46,183 nt of DNA from Lachnospiraceae bacterium (GTDB taxonomy: Bacteria; Bacillota; Clostridia; Lachnospirales; Lachnospiraceae): NCBI GenBank assembly GCA_017540265.1, contig JAFYBJ010000045.1:1-46183 (forward strand). Direction: 5' to 3'. Shown here one piece after another: positions 1 to 7,420 of this stretch. How positions within the stretch are numbered: position 1 is the stretch's first letter; the number at the start of each line of letters is the position of its first letter. Under the pieces are notes generated by a model. It saw only the letters and a program-made list of their open reading frames with translations, did not search any database and was not told where the DNA came from. The position numbers were made by a program, and so were the translations under genes.

Positions 1-289
1 CATACAATATAGACAAATGGGCACGATTCTTTAAGGCACAAACCTGGGTATAAAAATGCTTGCAAAAAAAAACGAAGCGATCGATGATGCGGCTACAACT
101 GTATATCAACTTTCCGAGGATGAGCGCATACGCCTTCAGTGCCAGGCAAGAGAAGACTATGAGCGTGACCAGCGCACGGTACAGCACTATATTGAAATGC
201 AGGCAAAAGCTCTCGAGGAAAAAGATACGGCTATTGCAGAACAGGCTTCTCTGATTGCTAAATACGAAGCAAAATACGGCAAGCTGTAA
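1..289 (+). pseudogene. C-terminal remnant of an Rpn-family (PD-(D/E)XK) nuclease, frameshifted
   Basis: The 3' end of a gene enters from the left edge. One frame reads IDKWARFFKAQTW from about position 9 and stops at 51-53. The neighbouring frame continues from about 50 with IKMLAKKNEAIDDA, then an acidic helical stretch containing AREDYERDQRTVQ, and stops at 287-289. Joined, these match the usual C-terminal tail of Rpn recombination-promoting nucleases, formerly called PD-(D/E)XK transposases, as I remember that family. The simplest reading is a small indel near 45-55 that breaks the gene. The catalytic core would lie upstream of the window. The ATG at 56 could start a 77-residue peptide but has no convincing ribosome binding site. 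A sequencing error could also produce the shift. Confidence 0.6.
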
Positions 290-325
290 TCTTAAACACA
301 TTAGATGTTATGCTTACAAACGCAG

Positions 326-351
326 CACTCCCGGGGATATCCCCGGGAGTG
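326..351. terminator. 26-bp perfect palindrome, possible bidirectional terminator
   Basis: Every base from 326 to 351 pairs with its mirror (core CCCGGGGATATCCCCGGG), giving a very GC-rich stem in an AT-rich spacer. It sits between the end of the Rpn remnant (plus strand) and the end of the MORN lipoprotein gene (minus strand). A terminator for convergent transcripts is the natural guess. Neither side has a clean U-tract, and a perfect palindrome leaves no loop without unpairing the centre, so a protein-binding site is the alternative. Confidence 0.4.
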
Positions 352-446
352 TGATTATAACAGTAATATTCTATTTTACATCTATCATACACTGCGTACT
401 GTAACTCTTTCCTGTAATCAATAAGAAGCGATTAAAGACTTCTTCA

Positions 447-1352
447 TCATTTTATATCGCCATTTAAAAATTTTCCTTTATACTTAAGTGTTCCATCTTC
501 ATTGTACAACTTTCCTTTTCCATTGTACTCTCCATCCTTAAACATCCCTTCATACTTAATTGCTCCACCCTCGCCATATAACTTACCTTTTCCATTATAT
601 ATCCCACTTTTAAACTCACCTTCATACTTTAGCGTTCCATCATAATAGTATGAACAACCTTTTCCACTTTTTTCATTCTTACTAAAATCTCCAATATAAG
701 CTACTGATACGCAAGCAGCCATTCCGTTCTTTTCCAGGGTTTCCTGTAGTGTATATATATCTCTTGTATTTTCAATAAGATAATCAAGCACAGAAACGTA
801 TGATACGCCACTCCCTTCTGCAAGCCCCTGTTTAAACTCTCCCTCATAAACAATCGACTGCAACATAATTTCAGTATCTGAACTAGCCGGATAAACTAGA
901 ATTCCATAACCAGAATAGTAACCTTTTTTAAAATTTCCAATATAGGTTTCTTTCTGATCAATTATTACGCCCACACCATCAGGACGACCATTTTTTATAT
1001 TACCAAAATATATAGTTCCCTGATCATCTACTGATTCTACATATTCTCTACCAGGTTTTAGTGTAGAAACATTATATGTCACAAAATGTCCCAACTCCGC
1101 AGATATAGTACCATTTACAATTTCATCCCAAAGCACTAATGCTTTTTGTGCTTCTTTTTCATAAAAATAAGGGAAGTCACTAATATTAAAAGCCTTAACC
1201 TCCACCGTTTGTGTACCAGATGAAGCATAAATACCGGTTGATCCTCCTGTACTATTACTAATAGTTGTAACCCGATTTACTTCTTCACTATTTCCACACG
1301 CAACACTAAACATAACTAGCACCATAATCAGCAATACTTTTATTCTTTTCAT
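447..1352 (-). CDS. Lipoprotein with MORN repeats
   Basis: This is a predicted surface lipoprotein of 301 residues. The N-terminus is basic (MKRIK), followed by a hydrophobic stretch and VACGNSEE, so Cys19 is the likely lipidated residue; Ser at -3 makes the lipobox imperfect. From about residue 110 it carries MORN-type repeats with the pattern Y-G-F-G-G-G, and they are clearest near the C-terminus (YEGEFKSGIYNGKGKLY, YEGMFKDGEYNGKGKLY, YKGKFLNGDIK). MORN repeats form beta-hairpin scaffolds and have no fixed enzymatic role. The start has an AGAGGTGAT ribosome site. The gene follows the 994-residue zinc-ribbon gene on the same strand after about 70 nt and is similarly AT-rich, so the two probably share a history and perhaps a transcript. 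The function is unknown. Confidence 0.75.
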   Translation of the reverse strand: MKRIKVLLIMVLVMFSVACGNSEEVNRVTTISNSTGGSTGIYASSGTQTVEVKAFNISDFPYFYEKEAQKALVLWDEIVNGTISAELGHFVTYNVSTLKPGREYVESVDDQGTIYFGNIKNGRPDGVGVIIDQKETYIGNFKKGYYSGYGILVYPASSDTEIMLQSIVYEGEFKQGLAEGSGVSYVSVLDYLIENTRDIYTLQETLEKNGMAACVSVAYIGDFSKNEKSGKGCSYYYDGTLKYEGEFKSGIYNGKGKLYGEGGAIKYEGMFKDGEYNGKGKLYNEDGTLKYKGKFLNGDIK

Positions 1353-1423
1353 TTTAATATCACCTCTCTAAACTTTCTTATTCATTTTGCGTAAAGACTC
1401 CCAGTGACACCTCAAGAGTTAAG

Positions 1424-4408
1424 TTATAACTGTACTATTGTTCTAATTAAATCCACAATTTTACCTTTTAATTCTTTATTTGCACCCGTATAATAAACGA
1501 TAGCTTTACCATTTATACAAATTGTTGTAGGAGTATCCTCATCCCATTTAATCTCTGCCGTGTCTTTTAAATCGTGTATCAATGTTATTTCAGTTTTACC
1601 TAATATAGTCCTACAATAGAATGCTTTATTCGTAATTGCAAATCCGTTCTTTCCAGTTTTAAACACAGTATCATCGTGTCCAAGATATATGGTTTCACTA
1701 TCTGCAATTCCCAGACCACGACGTAATTTATCTGTCACCTCAAAATCACCTTGTTCTTCACTGATTTGCTTCAAGAATTCTTCACATATTGTCTTTAAAT
1801 CTATATTTGTCGTTAATAACACTACTCCAGAATCTGTAATATTATTTTTGTCTTCTGTACATTCATTTTTATTATTATCTATGAGATCTTTCTCCGTGTC
1901 ATTTTGAGCATTCTCGACGTATTCATTTTTTACAATTATTAGTATATCCTGCATTAGTTTCATTAATAAGTCACAATAATCAGATTCCGCATATGTAATA
2001 TCTCTACCATCAGCTTTAACCCCTGTTTTATATTCACTTTCTTTTAATTCGCTAACCTTTCTGTATTCTCCATATGAGATAAAATAAGTTTTATCGTATG
2101 TTATTCTACAATATATTCCTTTTTCTGTAATCGCAAATCCACTCTTTCCATTACGAAAAATTGTATTGTCAAATCCAAGAAACGTAATTTCTTCATTCGG
2201 TATTCCAAGCCCAACGCGCAATTTATCTGTTACTTTAAATCTTTCATATCTGTTTCCATATAAATTATCAAGATATTCATCACATTTTTCCTTGATCTTT
2301 GTTATATATCCAGATGTTCCTTCTTTAATCTCAACAGATTCTATTGTATTACTTCTAAGCTGATCAATTTTTTTTGCCCATAAGTGTCCGTCATTCTCCA
2401 TCTCAAAACTAACACTTTTTATTTTTCCTATAACCCTTATAATCAATCTATAATAGTACGTATCCGGGTTAGCAGAAAAATAATCCTTATATTTTTCAGA
2501 TTTTACTTTGATTATTTCATCTAACATTATTGTATATATATTGTATTCGTCATTAACCCTTGGTACAAAAATTATTCTGTCTACATATATACTTAATGTA
2601 CCAACTGGTTGAGCATCTTTATATACACCATCTACTTGTACTATAGATGAGCATAACGCATTTGGGTCTATCGAATATGTATTGTATTTTAAAGAAGCAA
2701 ATGCCTTATCCAAGTCCTCCTGACTTATAAAACAAATGTCAACACTACTTGTTCGTGTAAATCTAATTCTTAAGATATATTTTCCAAACCCATACGAAGT
2801 CCACTCACCATCCGGATGATGATCAGTGCCATCTATGATCTTTTGTACATCATAAAAGTATTTAATTTTATTATTCACTAAAAACTTTGAATGAAGTAAT
2901 GCATTATCATCGGATAATATCACTCTGTTCGTTGTAATAAACACAGCATAATAAGCATTACCATCATCTTTTAAGAGTTTTGAAAAGAGAACCTCTTCAC
3001 TTTCCTCAAAACTCGGAACCGTTGCAATTATTCCCTTGCTATGATTTTTTTCTATTAACAGTCTTAATTCTTCTTCTTTATTCTTAAGATCCCTTTCCGT
3101 TTCTAATAAAGCACGTTCTTCTTTATTTGCTTCCCTTGTTGCCTTAACGGCGGCCAAAATATACTCTTCCGATAAAGTTAATAATCCAGCTAATGGATCA
3201 AGCTTTATCAAGCAATTACAGGTCAATTCAATATCATCTAACTCTGAATCAATATAATCTAGATCCTCCATGTCTTTTTTATCTTCTGAATCTTCTGAAT
3301 CATCTAAGTCATCAAGTAATGCCAAAAGTATTTCATCAATATTGTTTCTGTAAAAGATGTCATTGAACACACCGAACTTTTTTGAAGCACTTAAAATTTC
3401 CTCAACATCAAAAGCACTTATGGATATTAAAGTTTCATATATTACCGGACTATGTGGGCAAGCGTTAAACATTCTTTTTATTACATTAAAAATCTGATCG
3501 TAATTATATGGATCCCTCTCAATATAATTAGTAAGCATACGACTATACTTTCTATACTCTTCAGAATCTGTATCCGTATATACTAATATTCCTTTTTTAT
3601 GCAGTATATCAATAAAAGTATAATATGTATTAAAACAAGCGTAATAAACTATGCATATTAGTTCTCTTATTATATCCTCACTACTAAGAATACTGTTAAC
3701 AACAGAATTAATTTTTTTATTATCCGCATTATCTTGTATACTATCTCCTATTTCACGTATAAACTCTTGCCCCGCATTCAATAGTGATGCCTGAATTTTC
3801 GCCGAAATAGCTGCTCGAACACCAAAGCCTGCACTTTGCCATTGACTTCTTCCGCTTCTCATTATTTGTTTTTCATACTCTAATGCGTTTATTCCATCCT
3901 TTACGCGATTTATCCCTGTTTTAATCTTCGAATCGTAATTTTCGGCATAATTATAATATTTAGGCATTCCAGTCATTATTTTCTTAAATTCATAATAATC
4001 AATATCTTCAATACCCTGGTTCATTAAATTTGTAATAGCAAATGATATTGAATTATCAATATGTTTTTCTATATTTTCCGGAATCCATGATTCAAAAACA
4101 TTTAATTCCTTGTTGTTCTTTATAAGATTCACGTAATCTATAAAGAATTTTTTTGCTTCTAAATTTGACATATCTGAGTAGGATTGCCTTATCCCTCCTA
4201 TTTCTTCCTCATTCTTGCTATAATTAAGGATTCCATATGAAAACTCTAATACATACTTTTTCTCATATAAAGGTTCAATTTTAGGTTCTGTTTTAGTTTC
4301 AACTCTTTCTTTAAAATGCTCTGCAATCGGGAATCCACAATCGGGACATGCAACAGCCTTATCTGAAATCTTCTCTCTACCACATTCTGGACAAACAACC
4401 AACGCCAT
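1424..4408 (-). CDS. Large zinc-ribbon protein with tandem PH/GRAM-like modules
   Basis: This 994-residue protein is not a family I can name. A rubredoxin-like zinc ribbon is at the start (Cys6, Cys9, Cys21, Cys24). A helical region follows to about residue 360, then a short acidic stretch rich in Asp/Glu and a coiled-coil-like segment near 430-455. After that come several beta-rich modules. Two near the C-terminus are obvious repeats of each other: one has VTDKLRVGLGIPNEEI with NGKSGFAITEKGIYCR, the other VTDKLRRGLGIADSET with TGKNGFAITNKAFYCR. That pattern resembles bacterial PH/GRAM-like domains often attached to zinc ribbons. There is no signal peptide or membrane helix, so it is probably cytoplasmic or membrane-peripheral. 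The ribosome site is AAAGGGAAG. It starts 27 nt after the small coiled-coil gene and probably forms an operon with it. Its low GC content suggests horizontal acquisition. Confidence 0.75.
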   Translation of the reverse strand: MALVVCPECGREKISDKAVACPDCGFPIAEHFKERVETKTEPKIEPLYEKKYVLEFSYGILNYSKNEEEIGGIRQSYSDMSNLEAKKFFIDYVNLIKNNKELNVFESWIPENIEKHIDNSISFAITNLMNQGIEDIDYYEFKKIMTGMPKYYNYAENYDSKIKTGINRVKDGINALEYEKQIMRSGRSQWQSAGFGVRAAISAKIQASLLNAGQEFIREIGDSIQDNADNKKINSVVNSILSSEDIIRELICIVYYACFNTYYTFIDILHKKGILVYTDTDSEEYRKYSRMLTNYIERDPYNYDQIFNVIKRMFNACPHSPVIYETLISISAFDVEEILSASKKFGVFNDIFYRNNIDEILLALLDDLDDSEDSEDKKDMEDLDYIDSELDDIELTCNCLIKLDPLAGLLTLSEEYILAAVKATREANKEERALLETERDLKNKEEELRLLIEKNHSKGIIATVPSFEESEEVLFSKLLKDDGNAYYAVFITTNRVILSDDNALLHSKFLVNNKIKYFYDVQKIIDGTDHHPDGEWTSYGFGKYILRIRFTRTSSVDICFISQEDLDKAFASLKYNTYSIDPNALCSSIVQVDGVYKDAQPVGTLSIYVDRIIFVPRVNDEYNIYTIMLDEIIKVKSEKYKDYFSANPDTYYYRLIIRVIGKIKSVSFEMENDGHLWAKKIDQLRSNTIESVEIKEGTSGYITKIKEKCDEYLDNLYGNRYERFKVTDKLRVGLGIPNEEITFLGFDNTIFRNGKSGFAITEKGIYCRITYDKTYFISYGEYRKVSELKESEYKTGVKADGRDITYAESDYCDLLMKLMQDILIIVKNEYVENAQNDTEKDLIDNNKNECTEDKNNITDSGVVLLTTNIDLKTICEEFLKQISEEQGDFEVTDKLRRGLGIADSETIYLGHDDTVFKTGKNGFAITNKAFYCRTILGKTEITLIHDLKDTAEIKWDEDTPTTICINGKAIVYYTGANKELKGKIVDLIRTIVQL

Positions 4409-4435
4409 ATTACTTCCCTTTCTTGTCTTAATTGA

Positions 4436-4690
4436 TTACTTATCTTTTTTTAGTATTTCCTCCAAACCAGAAATTATCCTATAATAATCTGAAAGTAATC
4501 TATAAAATTTATTCCCAGCCATTTCTAAATCATCATATTTTTTATTTATTTCTTCCAATTCTGGCGTACTTTCATTATTCATAATTTGTTTTTCTATTAT
4601 TGTTTGTTTCTCATTGATATCCCACAGTATCTTATTACAATCTGTTGTTATTTTATTGATTTCTTCGATTCTTTGATAATCTAGCATCAT
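4436..4690 (-). CDS. Small coiled-coil protein
   Basis: This is an 84-residue, highly charged, helical protein with heptad-like spacing (for example QTIIEKQIMNNES and LEEINKKYDDLEMAGNKF). It has no signal peptide or membrane segment and I do not recognise a family. It starts with two Met codons; an AGGAA sequence lies about 10 nt upstream. It is followed after 27 nt by the zinc-ribbon/PH-like gene on the same strand, so it may be a partner of that protein. Its upstream region contains the 16-bp inverted repeat described separately, which could be its operator. A real gene is likely but not certain. Confidence 0.6.
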   Translation of the reverse strand: MMLDYQRIEEINKITTDCNKILWDINEKQTIIEKQIMNNESTPELEEINKKYDDLEMAGNKFYRLLSDYYRIISGLEEILKKDK

Positions 4691-4735
4691 AATTCATTCC
4701 TGCTTTATTATTTATATTTCTATCAGATTTTAAAC

Positions 4736-4866
4736 GTGTACATTTCCAAACAGCATTTTTAGCAATTATTACGAGAAATCTATAAGAGAGAACACTGAAA
4801 TCATATGGTATAATTGTGTTTAGATAAGAATTTTTTTCTTGTTTGGAAATGTACACTTTTCCAAAC
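4736..4866. repeat. 16-bp perfect inverted repeat bounding 121 bp, plus a third half-site
   Basis: GTGTACATTTCCAAAC at 4736-4751 is mirrored exactly by GTTTGGAAATGTACAC at 4841-4856. A third TTTTCCAAAC occurs at 4857-4866, making a second inverted pair (GTTTGGAAA / TTTTCCAAAC) around GTACAC. The 121-bp unit has the size and termini of a MITE or an IS-end remnant. The repeated half-sites would also fit an operator for the small coiled-coil gene just downstream. No clear target-site duplication was seen. Confidence 0.6.
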
Positions 4867-4884
4867 TCATATACTCCGATTAAG

Positions 4885-4933
4885 ATCCTTCGCGCCGGAA
4901 AACGAATTCATTCGTTTTCCTTGCGCTCAGGAT
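4885..4933. repeat. Intergenic hairpin repeat, copy 1
   Basis: An outer ATCCT/AGGAT pair encloses an 11-bp inner stem, GGAAAACGAAT (4897-4907) with ATTCGTTTTCC (4910-4920). The arrangement ATCCTTCGC...inner stem...CGCTCAGGAT is shared with the copy at 7231-7280, whose inner stem has a different sequence but the same structure. This looks like a small dispersed palindromic element in intergenic space. Confidence 0.65.
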
Positions 4934-4990
4934 GACAAATAACCAGTATTACACAGTCTCTTTAAGTCGGAATTCGCATTCGTTTTTCCT

Positions 4991-5732
<742 letters not shown>

Positions 5733-5800
5733 CCCGGATTATTTAAATCTAATCTATTTAACTATTCAACTTTCGTAAGCATAGTCTTCCTTTCTCCCCC

Positions 5801-7204
5801 TCAATATATCTTCGGGCCATCCAGGAAACTATCCATTTTCTTCTTCCTGGTCCTTCTTCTTTCGTCTCTGTATACTTCCATCTTCAGCTCACCCGGGTAA
5901 CCTAATACCGATACCGCAGGTCCTTCATAAAGTCCTTCCGGATCATCTTCGTATACTCTTGTTCCTTCACGCATATGCTCCAGCTGACGGCGTCCTTCCC
6001 AGACATAATACACGCAGCTGCCTATCGCAAAAATGATCGCAGCAAGAATCATTCCGGAGATTCCCTGTTTAAACCAATGTGCAACTACAACCGATACAAA
6101 ACCAAATCCAATTTCAAAAATAAACCTGGCAGGCCACATATCATGCGGCTTCTGCGCAAGACCCATATTGTCTTTTCTCCACTGCTCAGCCACTCCGGGA
6201 GGCTGCTCTATCATTGCCTCTCCTGTCTGTCCGTTCATGCCGAAGATATACTCTCTTCCCTTGTAATTAAAATCACAGGTCCACATAGGAAGCAGGCAGT
6301 AACTGTAGCTTGCTTTCTTTACTTTTGAAAATGCAAACAGAGGAGTTACCGTGCTGTAATTTGAATTCTGCGAAACCATATCCCTTATTTTATTTCCAAG
6401 GAGATGCCTGTCTACTTCAGCCTGTACTGTATCCTTTTCCATTTCCGGTGTCAGATCCTGAAGCATCACTTTATAACCGCTTATAAGCGCCGGATTGAAA
6501 TCCACCATCTCACTCATATCAAAGGGATATAGTTTTCTTACTGATGATTCCTTAAATCTGTCGCTTGCCCTGGCAGGTATGCCGTCTATACGCGAAGAAG
6601 CTATACATGTAACATTATATTCCGTCTCCGTACTCATCTTCGCACCCACCTCACCGTAGGTTATCCAGTTTGTTTTTCCGGAGTAAACACCCACTGTTGT
6701 TATGCCACAGTCAAATATCCAGTAAGGCATGTACACGCCCTGTATATCCTGTATCCATTCTTCCTTTATCTTTTTTTCAGGTATGCCCGCCTTCTCTGCT
6801 GCCAGCCTGCGCATTGTCATCCTTGCGAATTCTCTCGTCTGCTTAAAGGGGATGATACCCTTTGGCATGTTCACGCCTTTTAATTTATCGTTCAACACCA
6901 GATCCGAATCGCAGTAAGGACACTCCGCCGTAGCCGAAAGAGCATCTGTCATCACACCCGCACCGCAGGTAGGGCAGGTGTAGATATGCACTTCATCTTT
7001 GTTTATCTCAGGGCCCTTAAGTTCCTCCCAGTCCTGTTCCACGGAAGGCTGCCAGTCTTTTTCATAATCAACAAATTCGTCAAGACTGAAAGATGATGAA
7101 CAGGAATCACAGCACAGCCTTTCCTCCTCCGGATCGTAGCTTACCTCTCCGCCGCAGGAAGGACATTTTAAGCTTGTGGCTGTTCTGATTTTTTCGTTTT
7201 CCAT
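5801..7204 (-). CDS. Double-zinc-ribbon (TFIIB-type) membrane-associated protein
   Basis: This 467-residue protein carries two zinc ribbons: Cys14/Cys17 with Cys31-32/Cys35, and Cys77/Cys80 with Cys95/Cys98. A conserved-looking segment GVNMPKGIIPFKQTREF follows, then a beta-rich middle that includes aromatic motifs such as YMPYWIFDC. A hydrophobic region at roughly 360-400 probably forms one or two membrane helices, and the tail is basic. Proteins of this layout are commonly annotated as TFIIB-type zinc-ribbon proteins in Clostridia, and their function is not established. A sigma-A-like promoter, a leader of about 130 nt and a terminator make this look like a single-gene transcript. The leader contains a copy of the intergenic hairpin repeat. 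Confidence 0.8.
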   Translation of the reverse strand: MENEKIRTATSLKCPSCGGEVSYDPEEERLCCDSCSSSFSLDEFVDYEKDWQPSVEQDWEELKGPEINKDEVHIYTCPTCGAGVMTDALSATAECPYCDSDLVLNDKLKGVNMPKGIIPFKQTREFARMTMRRLAAEKAGIPEKKIKEEWIQDIQGVYMPYWIFDCGITTVGVYSGKTNWITYGEVGAKMSTETEYNVTCIASSRIDGIPARASDRFKESSVRKLYPFDMSEMVDFNPALISGYKVMLQDLTPEMEKDTVQAEVDRHLLGNKIRDMVSQNSNYSTVTPLFAFSKVKKASYSYCLLPMWTCDFNYKGREYIFGMNGQTGEAMIEQPPGVAEQWRKDNMGLAQKPHDMWPARFIFEIGFGFVSVVVAHWFKQGISGMILAAIIFAIGSCVYYVWEGRRQLEHMREGTRVYEDDPEGLYEGPAVSVLGYPGELKMEVYRDERRRTRKKKMDSFLDGPKIY

Positions 7205-7230
7205 AATTATTATTTCTCCCTCTCATAAAG

Positions 7231-7280
7231 ATCCTTCGCAACAGCAAACGGACGAGTCCGTTTCCTGTTCGCTCAAGGAT
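7231..7280. repeat. Intergenic hairpin repeat, copy 2
   Basis: ATCCTT (7231-7236) pairs with AAGGAT (7275-7280). An inner stem AAACGGAC (7246-7253) pairs with GTCCGTTT (7256-7263). The flanks (ATCCTTCGC and CGCTCAAGGAT) match copy 1 at 4885-4933 while the inner stem differs, so the fold rather than the inner sequence is conserved. It lies in the leader of the double-zinc-ribbon gene. Confidence 0.65.
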
Positions 7281-7345
7281 GATAAAATGCGCCGCCCCTA
7301 ATGACACTCTTATTAAAAATATATCCTGTGTACGATAACCTTAAC

Positions 7346-7374
7346 ATTATAGAAAAACAGTAGCTTATCCACAA
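7346..7374 (-). promoter_or_regulatory. Sigma-A-type promoter for the double-zinc-ribbon gene
   Basis: The minus strand reads TTGTGG, 17 nt, then a perfect TATAAT. Transcription would start near 7339, giving a leader of about 135 nt that includes the hairpin repeat at 7231-7280. Confidence 0.65.
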
Positions 7375-7420
7375 CAAACTCTGTTTTGAACATCTGTAAA
7401 CTCCTGTTTACATCAGTTCT

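Noticed and set aside
360-446. A terminator just past the MORN lipoprotein stop (AAGAAG/CTTCTT)
   Set aside because: The stem is only about 6-7 AT-rich pairs with a long loop and no proper U-tract. The GC-rich palindrome at 326-351 is the stronger candidate.
4653-4856. A 67-codon minus-strand frame overlapping the start of the small coiled-coil gene
   Set aside because: It runs through the inverted repeat and the upstream region, has no coherent protein features, and overlaps a better-supported gene in another frame.
7107-7307. A 66-codon minus-strand frame over the hairpin repeat and the start of the zinc-ribbon gene
   Set aside because: It is out of frame with the zinc-ribbon protein, crosses the hairpin repeat and shows no domain.
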